Of a stretch of 64,000 bases of DNA, positions 1 to 16,716 are shown in pieces. The DNA comes from Multifurca ochricompacta (Eukaryota; Basidiomycota; Agaricomycetes; Russulales; Russulaceae). The notes beneath the pieces are model-generated. The model was not told the origin of the DNA. It did no database searches and saw only the letters and a program-made list of their open reading frames with translations. The number at the start of each line of letters is the position of its first letter. Within the stretch, counting starts at the first letter, position 1. Location: NCBI GenBank assembly GCA_022496185.1, contig WTXG01000007.1, forward strand, positions 434,001-498,000. The letters are read 5' to 3'. The translations under genes were made by a program, and so were the position numbers.

Positions 1-3000
1 CAGACCCTAGCTCTAGTTCAGCCTTCCCATTTTCCCAGGATACTGCGGTTATCTGGTCTGGTTTTTTGTTTTTTCTTCGACTCTTACCACCCGAGTTTCT
101 CAAGCCGGGAGGACAGTTTCATGTGGACTTGAGCCGCATCATTGCGAGCCATCTACACGATACGGGACCTCGTGCGTATCCCTTCTGCGTCTTGTTGAGT
201 ATATCCCCCGACGTGTTTACCAGAGTTCACGAATGTACTTCGATGCTATGTCTTCCTACTTCGGCAGATTGGCGCAGACATCTGGTCGAATGAGAGCTCA
301 GACTATCCCCAAGTCGTCTTCGACGCAATAAAGGATAACCCATGTTTCACAGAGTTAGTGCGGGGCTTCGAATTACAGGATAATGAGCCATGGGTCTTGC
401 TTTGGTTTCCGGATTTTCTTTATAGCATTTGGACGCAGGAAACCTTTGACGACGTCCTTGTGAAGATGGTCGATTTTCTCTGCGAAGAGCTGCAACATGA
501 ACGCTTTCAAGATGTGCGTCCCGCCGCCATGCTTGTCGCAGCAGACGTAGGTTTGCCTTCTTAGGCCATGAGAAACTTACAGATATACTTGATAACAGCT
601 ACTTCGTTCCATACTGTCTAAGTCCGAGAGCGAGAAGGACATTTCCCGGCGCACAGCTGCTCTGCATTCACTTGACATTCATGTTGACCATTTCGTCACC
701 GTTGCCTTTTCACGCGCATACAGTGGCCCAGAGTGGGCTGCCACCCGCACATCAATTCGAGTTCTTGTATCACAGGTATCAAAGATGAGTTACCAAAACA
801 TTTCAACAACCATCACCCATTTATCACAAGCTGCGTCGCTTCATGAATTGGAAACAACAGTCCCAGACGTACGCAAGCAAACATGGGCCAAGATTTTTGG
901 CAGCATACAGCCTCATGATTCTGACGCTATCTTGACAATGATTTCCATTGCGGCACCGTTCGCCCACCTTTGTCCGCTCACCAAGAGTGCATTTGCACCA
1001 GTCCTCAACGGACAGGGCTCCAGGGCGAGAGTGGCGTTCGACGAGGTCAACAGCGCCTTGCTGGTTTTTCGTTCTGGCTATTCCGAAGTCATCTCGAAGT
1101 ACGCCAATTATAACTCTTCTGCAGCCATTGAAACACTCCTTCGCCGACCGGGGGTTGCAAAAGACGTGGCCGTCTTAATGCTATGTCCAAGCGAAGGTCT
1201 CCAAGGCGCCGCGCAGGCGCTAGTGGGGCAGGCTTTTGATGCGGACGTTCGCGTCGAATGTTTTCATGCCATGCTTAGGAACTTGTTGGATGCCACACTG
1301 CAAGGTATTTTTACCTTTATGGAAACATTTATGAAATACGCGGTCATTGTACCCGAGGCCTGCGATATCTCAAAAGCGCTCGTCCGTTGCTTGACGGACG
1401 TTATCGAAGTACTCTGCTCGTCACCAGATAGCCTATTACTCGACAACCAGCTCTTGAAGAGTGACAATGGCACAGTACTGCGAGTCGCACTACCGAAGTT
1501 TTGGACCCTGATGACAGAGTCTATCTCCATTATTTTCAGGAAAACACCTGCATGGTCGGTTTATTTTGACGCCGAAGATATGATACGGTGGATGCGCGAC
1601 GCGCTCATCTTTGGGCGAGATATGCTGGCTCAGTGGAGAGTGATTGAATCTGCTGTTGTCTCCCATGTGGACCCCCCTCCCTCCCAGAAGCCTTCGAAAC
1701 AGAAACTCTCACGTATCGGGAAGAAAATGATTGACGACCTACAACAATTTTTACCCGAGCTTATCAAGTGGCTGCGTCTGACTGACGAAGAACTACTTCA
1801 TCAATCTTTCGCTCTGCTCCAGTCTCTTTTAGATTGTTTCAAGAAAATTGGCGTACGACCCTCAGAAATGGGTATACAAAAACTCACACGACATATCGAG
1901 GGCTCGCGGAACAAGGGCGCTAAGATGCAGACCAGACTAGACTCGGCACGCATCCTGAAACTGGAAGCTACCTTGGGTGCATTCGAAGACGATGACGTCG
2001 TCGAGCTTGTGTCCCACATTCCCCCTAATAAGGCGGTGCAGCAAAAACGTCCAAATGATAACAAGCCTATTGTGGGCACGAGTGCAGATCCCTCAGGTCG
2101 AACCACTGCACCCAGCATGAAACCATCAGTATCGTCTAAAGCTCCTATTCAACCCACAGTATCGCGCCAGTCAGGTTTTCTCACTACCTGGGACCAAGCG
2201 AAACTATCCAAAGATCCTGGCATGCCCCGCTTGCAATTACCTGCATCGTCTTCGTCGAGAAACGTCCCACCCAAAGACGCGAGACAAACTTCTCCTGTAG
2301 CCAAACAGTCGTCTTCCGACGAAGACTCGAGCGACGAAGGGAGCGATCGTGAAAGCGGCCTGGCAGCACTAGGCAAGTTCCAGCGTACTCCTCAGTTAAA
2401 GAAGCCAGTGGAGCGTCGCCAGATGAAAGTGCTAGAACTCCCAACACTCGTGAACAATTCTGCATTCCGACGGATGCGCGAACGTGATGACGCTCGAAGA
2501 GCTGCTTTGCGCATGAAACCCGACATTTCCGGCCTTCATCGCACAATACTGTCCTGGGCTTACGATCATAGCGGTCCAGATCCTCCTTCGAACGATTTCA
2601 AGGCACCTTTGGTCCGTGTTCCGGACCGCTTCTTAGATTACAGCCACTATCACCGTGTCTTCGAACCGTTATTATTGCTGGAATGCTGGGCTCAAATAGT
2701 TCAGTCAAAAGACGAAAGTACGGAGATGTTCGAATCCAAGATTATCTCACGTCAGTTCGTTGACGACTTCGTGGATTTCGACTTGGCTATCGTGGAACCT
2801 CTTCGAAAAGGATGGTCGCTCAGCGACACTGACATTATCCTCCTGCGTCTAACTGGAGGGAATCATTCAGTAATGGGGAAGGTTTTGAATTTCAAGTCCA
2901 ATACATTTACCCAGCAACACGTCAGTCAGAGCGCCGCTACCGTCCTTCAGCACGCAGTTCAAGTATCAGTACGATGTCACTTTGGAAAGAGAGGGGATCC

Positions 3001-5532
3001 CGGTCTGCAGATCGGTACCACTTGTCGCATTGGTAAAGTCTTCAGGTAAAGTCCGATCACTATTCGGTCGCAGGGTGCTCATTCCATCTTTCAGCCTTAG
3101 CACATTACACCGGGAATATGCTGCATTAATGGCGATGCCTCATTATGACTGCGCCGACTTTATCTTAAAGCCTCAATTACCGAAGCCAACGCGCGTTGAT
3201 CAGAAGGAAGTCCAACTCACTATGACGAAATACAACGTAAACGAGCCTCAGGCGCGCGCAATTGCAAGTGCCTTACGGACAGACGGCTTTTCTCTGATAC
3301 AAGGGTAGGTTACAATCCATCGTACCCAGTGTTTGTCCCGACCACCCCAACAATAGGCCTCCTGGTACTGGCAAGACGTCGACCATCTGTGGATTAGTGC
3401 AGGCATTTTTGTCCAACCGCCCGCAACTTATCTCGACAAATGGCTCTAGGGACAAGAATGTGTCAAAGAAGATTCTTCTCTGCGCACCTAGCAACGCCGC
3501 AATTGACGAGATCGCGAATCGCCTCAAAGAAGGCGTTTCCGGAGCTGGTAGACGAAGCGTGATTCCAAAGGTCGTTCGAATCGGGACGGACAAAGTCATG
3601 AACGTCAGCGTCAAGGACATCTCCTTGAACAACCTTATCGATCAGAAGTTGGACTCGAGTCAAAGCGTCCGTGCCGGTTTCAAAGATTCAGCAAGCGAGA
3701 TTGCACTGCTGCGGTCTGAGCTTGAGGCAGTTCGGCAATCACGCCAGCAAAAGCAAGCTGAATTGGCGGATTTACACGACAACGTGACAAGGAGTGCTGC
3801 TTTGGACGAAGAGATAAAAAGACTCAACTACCGACGAGTTACAATTATCCAAAAGCTCGACAGGCTCAGAGATCAACAGAAGTCGGACAATCGAACGCTG
3901 GACGCCGTTCGCCGCAAATTCAGAATGGAAGTCCTTGCGGAGGCCGACATAATCTGTTCAACGTTGTCCGGTTCAGGTCACGATAGCCTTGAGGCTCTTG
4001 AGTTTGACATGATCATCATAGACGAAGCCGTACAAGCCATTGAATTAAGTTCTTTGATACCTCTCAAGTATAATGTGGCGCGTTGTGTCATGGTTGGAGG
4101 TGAGGACGTATCTTGTCTTTCTGAGCCACCGTTAAGTGCAGTGTAGATCCTCAACAGCTCCCACCCACCGTTATTTCGCAGGAGGTCATACATTTCCACG
4201 AGCTCACTGTGCATTTTCTTACGTCCTCACGCAGGCGACCAAGTACTTTTACAACCAATCGCTCTTTGTGCGTCTGCAGAAGCTCCACCCTGATGCTGTT
4301 CATTTGTTGAGGTATGCATTTTTCCCTTTCACACCATTGCAATGACCTCTTTTAACTTACTACATACAAGTATCCAATATCGAATGCATCCGGACATTAG
4401 CCAACTACCAAGTCGTGTTTTCTACGGGGGTCTACTTAAAGACGGTCCAGGGATGACTGAGAAAACTGCTCGCCCTTGGCACGCAAGCAATATGTTTGGG
4501 CCGTATAGATTCCTCAACATCCTTCGTGGACGAGAGACACCAGGACCGTCTCACTCACTGATGAATCAGGCTGAAGTTCAAGTCGCTGTTGCCCTATACG
4601 CTCGATTACTCAACGAGTTCAGTTCTGTGGATTTCAACTTTCGCGTTGGAGTTGTTTCCATGTATCGTGCCCAGATCCTGGAGCTACGCCGCGCGTTTGA
4701 GTCAAGATTTGGCGCCGATGTCACGAGCCAGGTTGATTTTAACACTGTGGACGGTTTTCAGGGGCAGGAGAAAGACATCATTATCCTGTCATGCGTCCGC
4801 GCCGGTCCTGGTTTACAGAACGTGGGCTTCTTATCCGGTATGCCTAGAGCGTCGTTGGCCCATGCGAAACTTATCCATTGTAGACGCTCGGCGGATGAAT
4901 GTTGCACTGACCCGTGCGCGAGCTTCGTTGTTCGTGCTGGGACACTGTCCTACCCTGGAGCGTAGCGACAAGACATGGCAAGGCATCATAACTGATGCAC
5001 GTGAGCGTGCTTGCCTGATTGAAGTGAGTACTTGTAAAGCTCGGAACTCCAGCAGAGATGGAATGGCTTGCTCCTCCAGGCTGATGTGGATCTCTTCATG
5101 GTTCCAAAAGCGAAGGCCCTCCCTCCTAAATCATCTTCGAAGCCCCTGAAGAAGGCAGTCATTGATTCTCAAACTGTTCCAAATTCGCTTATTGCCGCAA
5201 GCAACATCCGAGCGGCTGCTTCAGCATACCCAATCTCTCTCGCCTCTCCCTCTAAACCCACCTCTATTCCTCTGTCGTCTACGCTTGTGCCCGCGCGTAG
5301 ACCGTCATCGACACAACTTCCTGCCACGCCTATCGATGTCCCTGTGATTCCCGCAAAATCAACTGTTGCGCAACCTTCCGACATGAAATCTAGTCACACT
5401 CCGACTGCCCCAAGCGACTATCCTGCCGTCGACAGTCGGCCGAAATTCGCACAGAACTCACGACCCGCCCAGCCCATGAAACGGCCAAAGCAGGCCCCTA
5501 ATATTTTTATACCTAAGAAAGTGCGGTTCTAG
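1..5532 (+). CDS. SEN1: Sen1-type SF1 RNA/DNA helicase (5' end outside window)
   Basis: Sen1/senataxin is a nuclear superfamily 1 5'-3' helicase that acts in non-coding transcription termination and R-loop removal. The first 780 bases and the long exon to about 3045 encode the helical Sen1 N-terminal region. A Ser/Lys-rich linker follows near 2040-2400. The helicase core then shows GPPGTGKT at about 3353-3380, the Sen1/Upf1 Walker B DEAVQA near 4020, QYRMHPD near 4372, VDGFQGQEKD near 4750 and ALTRAR near 4902. The C-terminus is a basic, proline/serine-rich tail ending KKVRF. Introns at 3046-3094 and 3305-3356 join the frames cleanly, and others lie near 4100-4140, 4190-4237, 4312-4371, 4839-4885 and 5023-5078. 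The frame is already open upstream of the ATG at 785, so that is not the start; the true start lies left of the window. It converges with the Ecm16 gene about 200 bases away. Confidence 0.95.
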
Positions 5533-5733
5533 CTTACCCTCCTGACTATGCTTAATGTCCGAATTTCTAGCGTCCCGCCCACGGTGACGGGGGCGGAGGG
5601 CCACCTGACAAAAAGCGGGCATAACGCCTCGTCAGCAGCACGGCTAGTTACCTTTCCCTTAGACGTATATGATGATGTATTTTCACCCGCCTTGATTCTT
5701 ATACCATGTAATGTATCTATCTATATAAGAAAA

Positions 5734-10148
<4,415 letters not shown>

Positions 10149-10686
10149 TATGAAAGGGAGGGAGCTGTGTGGGGCGGTACAAGAGGACCTGTGGTCAAGT
10201 CGCAATCAGGCCGACGAATCGCTAGTCGCTACAGGCGCACAAGATAAGATAATCTTTCTTTCTTTCCTCCTCTCTCACTCTCATTCCGAGGGGTCTCACA
10301 GTGTCATTGTGGTTGTGAGCGATCAAAGTAGCTTAATACTGGGATAGAAGCAATATAATAATCGTAAATTCGTCCATTCCGTAGTATTATAAACTTCCGA
10401 CCAGACTTGACGAGTATCGATAGCCTGCTCACACCAGTAAAGTTCATCCCAAATCCCAGTTAGCCTGCCTCTTCAAACTCTTCTGGTGGTATGGTTCAGA
10501 ATTGTTCGACTCGACCTGGACGAAGGTGCGCATACACCCTGCACATGTCCAACCTGTCCCTGTCCAACTTGTCCCGTCCCTTGTAGTTTGACGGTCACGT
10601 GCGAGGTGCGTTGAGAGTACCATGTTGCCTGTTCCCTGTTGCCTGTTGCCTCATGCCTCAAGCTACAGCGACTAACTAAAATTTTG
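10149..10686. promoter_or_regulatory. Divergent intergenic region between helicase and Scm3-like gene
   Basis: This stretch separates two divergent start codons, so it probably holds both promoters. It shows CT-rich runs near 10255-10290 and a direct repeat of the words 'gttgcctgttccctgttgcc' around 10622-10650, plus 'cctgtcc' repeats near 10545-10570. I see no convincing coding exon, although the first exon of the rightward gene could start here if the ATG at 10687 is not the real one. Confidence 0.45.
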
Positions 10687-11631
10687 ATGTATTCTACCAA
10701 AGACTGGCATATATCCGAGAACCGACATCCTGAACCCGTTCTATTAACACATTCTGCATCTTCTCCAGGCCCATGTCATGTCACTCGACCTCCTGACCAT
10801 CCACCCGAACATCCTTCACCGTCTAAGCGTCAACGTCTGGCTAGCACACCGTCATCAAGCTCCCTCCCTTCGACACCTGCGAGAGATCGTAATAATGTGG
10901 ACTTCTATCAGGCTCGCTTCGAGAGTACGATGCGCCTGAAGGATGCATGGACACAGCTTGCACAGCGCTACGCCCGTCCTCTGGACGAGGATGATATCAT
11001 TGACCTACGCGAGGAGAAGATTCTGAAGGATCGTGGTGTTGTGCGCAGTATAAATGCGCAGATCAACTTTGGCGATGTTTCGCTCCCGGATGAACTTGGT
11101 AACGATGCAAGTAGCGAGGGTGGCGCTGCGCATAGTGAGGATGAAGACGATTTCGACGAGATTGATACGCTCTCGCATGGAACCCGCCTTCAAAATAGAC
11201 TTGAAGCAAAACTCAGACGCGTCAAACCATTACATGATCTTGAACTCGAGGACGAGGACGAGGACGACCTTAGGGAATTTCTAGAAGCAGAGAAGCGGAC
11301 CCGAGAGGAGTTCGGTCCTGTTGATGAAGACTTTGGTGAAGATCTTACCCGACTGCAAGAGGCAACGGAAGGTGGGGATCTGGGAGACGAAACAATAGAG
11401 ATCTCGTCGTCAAGTGATGAAGAAGACGGGGTGAATCAGGACCTCTCACGAACTTTGACAAGGAGTACAAATGCAAACTGTGACTCTGAGGATGAAGATG
11501 AGCTAGGCGGCTGGGAACACGACGAGTCCAATGCAATCTACGAAGTTGTCAGAACCCCCGCCCGTGACGAACACGAGGTCATCGAGATATTCGATACACC
11601 CCCAACATCACCGCCTTCTCACCATTACTAA
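10687..11631 (+). CDS. Acidic nuclear protein, possible Scm3/HJURP-like CENP-A chaperone
   Basis: The open frame encodes about 314 residues without an obvious intron. After a Pro/Ser-rich N-terminus with a basic KRQR patch, a conserved-looking block near 10905-11050 contains RLKDAWTQLAQRYARP followed by DDIIDLREEKILKDRG. That resembles the fungal Scm3/HJURP domain, in which a helix ending in a 'kYg' is followed by 'DEIDLxTGxIvxDrG'. The remainder is strongly acidic (runs of Asp/Glu near 11130-11300 and 11400-11520), as expected for a histone chaperone. Scm3 loads the centromeric H3 variant. This is motif recognition only; another acidic chaperone with the same motif is possible. The next ATG options lie within the low-complexity leader, so the start is uncertain. 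Confidence 0.45.
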   Translation: MYSTKDWHISENRHPEPVLLTHSASSPGPCHVTRPPDHPPEHPSPSKRQRLASTPSSSSLPSTPARDRNNVDFYQARFESTMRLKDAWTQLAQRYARPLDEDDIIDLREEKILKDRGVVRSINAQINFGDVSLPDELGNDASSEGGAAHSEDEDDFDEIDTLSHGTRLQNRLEAKLRRVKPLHDLELEDEDEDDLREFLEAEKRTREEFGPVDEDFGEDLTRLQEATEGGDLGDETIEISSSSDEEDGVNQDLSRTLTRSTNANCDSEDEDELGGWEHDESNAIYEVVRTPARDEHEVIEIFDTPPTSPPSHHY

Positions 11632-11996
11632 TAAGCGACCTCTTTCTTCCAAGTTCACCCACACGAGCTAGCAGCGCCTGATGCACGTTCCTTGGATTCT
11701 TAACATTGGAAAATACCCACCCATACGTTTCCATGTGTTGTATCACTAGGATGACGACATGTACGGCCACGATGACCCCGCCAGGTATTGGGATTCTCGC
11801 ATAAGATAGCGCCTTCTCTTCGAGAGCTACTGCAAAGTTCCCTTAAAAGTGCGATTTCAAGGCCACGCAAGAATGATATTATATTATATATGAATGAATG
11901 TACGCTAATGTGGTCACAATAACTTATGAAAAATGCGCTGTTTTCATCACCATCACCGACTAATAGAAGCCCTGTGCCCACCACTACCACCACCAC

Positions 11997-12027
<31 letters not shown>

Positions 12028-12324
12028 AACCACCACCAAATCACCATCACCACGTCCTTGACTTGACTTGTGACAACCTGTGACAACTTGTGACTGCCCG
12101 TTTGCCGCTTGCTCATGGTTGCCGCTGCCGCTATTTCTGTTAGCCCTTATCCCAGTCGAGTCGAGTCGCTCAGTCGCCTCACACGACCTGACCCTCAATA
12201 TTCCGTTTAGTTAGCTTTAGCCCTCGACCCCGTCTCTTTCCCCTCTTTTCGTCTCCCTCCTCGAGACACTCTCTATCTTCTTTATTTCCTCCCGTAAAGT
12301 CGGCTCCGCCCGCCTTCACTTTTC
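11632..12324. other. Intergenic region with ACC/ACA repeats and PP2C promoter
   Basis: No gene seen. The stretch contains a CAC/ACC/ACA trinucleotide tract at about 11978-12055, short direct repeats of 'cttgtgacaac' near 12066-12090, and a CT-rich segment at 12230-12295 just upstream of the phosphatase start codon, a common promoter texture in basidiomycetes. A minus-strand frame crossing the trinucleotide tract is a by-product of the repeat. Confidence 0.5.
11978..12055. repeat. Trinucleotide microsatellite (ACC/ACA)
   Basis: The + strand shows a run of CCACCACCACCA followed by ACAACAACAACA and again CACC units. It is imperfect and sits in non-coding DNA upstream of the PP2C gene. Confidence 0.85.
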
Positions 12325-14641
12325 ATGGTAGGGTTAAAGTCGATTTCCGTCGATATCGTCAACACTTGACACTATTTCTCTATCTTACAGGGTCAAATTT
12401 TATCCTACCCAGGTTAGCCGCTACAGACACTCTCCCCTTGATCGTCCTTTGACTCTTGAGGGATTCACCTCTTTATCATTCGTAGCAACCGAGAAGCATA
12501 CCGAGACTGGCAAGAATGCTCGTTTCGCATATGGCGTCTCGGAAATGCAAGGGTGGCGATTAAGTGAGTTTAGGACTCAAACGCGTCTGTTATGATGTAC
12601 CCTATGCACCCTACATTATTTATTTATTTTCATTCCATTCATTTTTCTTTTTCATTCTCGGAAACCCATCTCTTTGAGCTCATCTCGTCCTTTCTTGATC
12701 TCCTGATCTCCTTCTTTCCCACAGCTATGGAAGATGCGCATGCCATTTCACTCAACCTGGAAGAACCCCAAGAGGATGCGAATTCAAACACTTTCTTCGC
12801 CGTGTATGATGGCCATGGAGGTCCGCTTAACGTCTTCTTTCCATTCTCCACTTATAATTGAGCCATTCAAACACAGGCGGCTCAGTCGCACGATTTGCCG
12901 GCCAAAATGTGCACAGACGCCTGGTAAAGGAGGACTCGTACCAACAACAAAATTATGAAGAAGCCATGAGACGTGCATTCTTAGGCACCGATGAAGATAT
13001 GCTTGCTGGTGCCTAGTAGTTCCCACCAGATGTCAAGAGGTGCACTAACACAGCACAGATCCTGCATACACCAGGGACCCCTCTGGATGCACGGCAGTCA
13101 CCGCTTTAGTCACCAGAGATAACAGGATTTTTGTTGTATGCATCAAATCATTTTTCTTTCGGGGATTGTTGATATGCTTAGCAAACTATCAGGCAAATGC
13201 TGGTGATTCCCGTGGTGTGCTCAGTATAAAAGGCGAGGTGAAACCGCTGAGTTTTGATCACAAGCCTGGAAACGAATGTCTGTTGTTTTTCCAAGCATTC
13301 ATCCCTTGTTGTCCTAACCCGATCCATAGCGGAGAGGAAACGCATCCTAGCAGCTGGAGGCTACATTGAATACGGTCGCGTGAATGGTTTGCTTCGGCTA
13401 TTTCGATGATCGTGATCCGCATGAAAAGTCTGACAAATCTGATCTAGGCAATCTGGCTCTTGCTAGGGCCCTGGGTGATTTTGAGTTCAAAAAGAACTAC
13501 TCTCTCACCCCCGATAAACAAATCATCACATCGAATCCTGATGTCACTGTGCATGACATCACTGAAGACGACGAGTTTTTCGTTCTAGCTTGCGATGGTA
13601 TGTTTGCATTGGAATCTTGCCAATGTTCTGATCGGAACGTTCCTAGGTATCTGGGATTGCCTGAATTCACAGCATGTCGTCGACTTCGTCCGCCGTGAAG
13701 TTGCACAAGGAAAACCGATGGGCCGGATTTGTGAAAACATCATGGAGCACTGCCTGGCCCCTGATACACATGGCGCACAGGGTATCGGTTGCGATAACAT
13801 GACGATCCTGATCATTGCCATCCTGAACGGCAAAACCGAAGAGGAATGGTATGCCATGATTCGGGATCGCGTCGCAAGTAAATTTGGCTACGACACTCCC
13901 GACGCACCCCCTCAGATTTATTCGGCTGCCCGCCTGATGTCATGGCGGACGCGACGCGCGAATGTTGAAGCGTTGGAGCGTGAAGAGGATCACAAGGCCC
14001 GGGAACGTACTGCCCCATTAGGAGGACCACATCCTACGCTGGACCAACTGACAAAGGCGATCACAGAGAGTCTTAATGGGGGGATCTCGTTTCACCCGGG
14101 GTCATCTATCATGAGTGACTCTGGTATTGTCATGTTCGAGGACGAGAGTGACGAGGACAGGGAGGACGAGCCACCTGCGGCGCACATATTAACAGGTACA
14201 CTGTTCGAGGACGCCGCAGAGCACGAGCCGGCGGATGACGTTGAGCAGGACGACCCCATGGATGAAGATGATGAAGCCTACAAGGAGTCTTTTGACAGCG
14301 TAATAGATCTATCTCCGGCAGAGAAGGATCGCGCGGAGATTCGTGCAAATGGCGTGCATGGACATGAGCACGACCCGCCGACACCTTCCTCGATGTCTAC
14401 CCAGGAGCCGCCATCGCCCCCACCTGATACTCCTCGTGGCGAGACACCTCCACCACTACGACAGCTAGCTGGCGGTCCAACCAAGCAGAAACAACTGACC
14501 ACTCTTCCTGATCGAGACAAGGTGCTCCCCACTGCTGCGGGAGAATTTTATCTGGACGCAGTGAGGACCTGTGATCTGACGGTGCTTCGTCCACCAGCCG
14601 GTTCTGTTCCAGCAAGCATAACTATGTATGTGTCTCCGTAA
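12325..14641 (+). CDS. PTC2: Protein phosphatase 2C (Ptc2/Ptc3 type)
   Basis: PP2C enzymes are Mn/Mg-dependent Ser/Thr phosphatases that switch off stress MAP-kinase and checkpoint signals. I reconstruct ten exons: 12325-12327 (ATG alone), 12391-12412, 12486-12563, 12725-12820, 12877-13008, 13059-13135, 13193-13277, 13330-13386, 13448-13597 and 13647-14641. They total 1695 bases, giving 564 residues in one frame. The N-terminus MGQILSYP is a myristoylation-type start like other Ptc2 proteins, and it is followed by MQGWRLTMEDAH, YDGHGG (metal-binding Asp/Gly), GCTAV, ANAGDSR, ALARALGDF and LACDGIWD. The C-terminal 200 residues are acidic and Pro-rich, without a recognised domain. The odd feature is that the start codon is cut from the rest by intron 12328-12390. 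The last residues after 14600 could be altered by an unseen intron. Confidence 0.96.
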
Positions 14642-14803
14642 TGATTTCTTGTATGTGATACGCGTACACACTCCTTTATATTTGTTCACCATGGGTCGCT
14701 GCTCAATCTCTGTTTCGATCACTTTCCGGCATACCATTGTATTAGAATACTGAAATACTTTGCGTCTGTCTTGTCCTGTGATGTACTTTTCTCTTTTTCG
14801 CCT

Positions 14804-16716
14804 TTATAGGACGTTCCGCAGGACAACCAGCTCCTTCTCGCACAGACATAAGATGGCGGTCTGCTTCCCATCACGTATCGCTCCCACACCGAGCAAAGAA
14901 CCTGATCTATCTCCAGTAAGCTTCAATATTGCCTGTTTGGCGAGATTGCTCTTCGGCTTTGCCTCGCGATACATGTATAAATTTCCCCCGTACTCTGCCC
15001 CCCCGCCTTCTAATGCAAGCACAGCCTTCGATGAAACGTGATAGGTAAAGCGGGTGTCCCGTTTCGAAGCCAATACGAAGGCTAATGCGGAATACGTAGA
15101 CTCGTGCGTCCAAACAGGCAGCCCACTGGCCGTATCCTTGTCAGACAGGACGAAAAACAGCCCATCGATCGCATGCTTGACTGTCATCGAAGTCTCTGTG
15201 CTGATCCCTGGTAACGGCGTGGAGAGGACGGTGAATGGCACGTCCCAATCTTCGCGTGCCCATTTAGGGTCAGTTCCATTTAGGCCCACCCATGTAATGC
15301 ACGTCTCCATCCCAATCGTGGTATCTACTTCCTCGTCGACCTCGCCGTCAGCGAGACTTGGACGCGTCGCGCCTCCCTCCTGCAGGGCTGCAGTGTACTT
15401 TTCGAGGCTCTCGCGAATCGCGTAAAGCTCTGACGGATCGAGTGTTTCCGGCACCTCGATTTGCCCGGAGGACGCTTCAAAGACGTGAGGCCAGCGAGTG
15501 CCGGCATGCTGCTTCTCGAGGTGCAGCGTGAGCAGACCGTAGGCATAGGTACCGTGCGCATCCCACGTCCAAAAGCTTGATGAAGGCGAGACGAGGCCCC
15601 ATAAGCGAGTGGCCGTGTAGCGAGGAAACTCGGCGTTTTCGACAAGTACAGTGAGCGTCTGTGGGGAGAAGAGGACGTTGATGTTCGCCTTGGATGTGCT
15701 CGACGGGAAGGGAAGCACAATCGTGACTTCCTCAGAGTCCTGTGTCCAGGCGTAGGGCAGTGGTTTTTGAGGATCAACAGGAAGGGCGGTGTCTGTACGA
15801 GGTATGGGGCCAAACTCGCTCGGTGAGGATCCATGGTGCTCCAAGGCTAGCTGTCCAACTTGCCGATAGGGCGAGCCGCCTGTGAGGATGAAGACACTTC
15901 GTCGTTTGTCATACGCGATATAGAAGGGAACATTTGCACCCCTACGGTGCCACAGGATATCCAGTGGATAAATGGTACTGTTATCATTCGCGCTGTGCGA
16001 TGATAATTGAACGGCAAGAACGTCGAACTCCGTAGGAGCAATCTTTCGACTGGATGGCGGGTTCAGAGGTGCCTCTTGTAGAGATTTGAATGATAATACC
16101 ACAACAGGTTTGCCATCTACGGACAATGCAACATGCAGTCTGAAGGGAACGGATGACGGTGGCAATGACGGCGACGGTAACGGTGAGTTCAACGATCTCG
16201 GGAGCTCATAGACTCCCAGAAGTGTTGCGGAATCAATTGATGATAGCGCCAAGAGATATAGCGTGCCATGACCATCCGCACACATCAACGCTTGAGTGTC
16301 AACAAAGACAGAAGACGGATATTCTCTTTGGAATGAATCGGATGCTGAAGGCAGCGTAGGCTGAGGGATGTCGTAGATCGCTCTGAATGATGGCTGGGCA
16401 TCCTGTACTAGCGAGTGAATGGGTTTTACACAATCGCACGGAGAACCCTCACATGGTTTAGTCGGACCGAAATCACACGGAGGTCCGCGTCGACATAGAC
16501 AGCCTGCTCGCCGTCGGGACTGAAACTAAGATGGTTGTGGCGAATGCGACTTTGAGCTTCCTGGAACGAGAAGTGATGCCGTCCAGACACGGAGGCTTGC
16601 GTGGCTTTGTATTGCAATACATGGCGAAAGATTGTATCCTCGAACGAAATAGGATCGAGTTTGTAGCCGTCAAATTTTGGATTGAGGAGTGAGCGGTTCG
16701 GGTGAAGGGTGAACAT
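14804..16716 (-). CDS. NUDCD1: NudC domain-containing protein 1 (NUDCD1/CML66-like)
   Basis: NUDCD1 proteins combine a p23/CS fold with beta-propeller-like flanks and act as Hsp90-linked co-chaperones; their fungal role is unknown. Two exons (14804-16402 and 16453-16716) give 620 residues. The N-terminus NPKFDGYKL matches the family start (human NPRFEGYKL-like). The CS domain is at about 15560-15760, with the characteristic Y-x-W near its start and the following beta strands. A C-terminal ALAFVLASKRDTRF block near 14980-15020 corresponds to the conserved NALGYVQASKRD segment. The ATG at 16716 is the first in the frame. It converges with the PP2C gene, 162 bases apart. Length and three separated matches make the assignment good. 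Confidence 0.85.
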
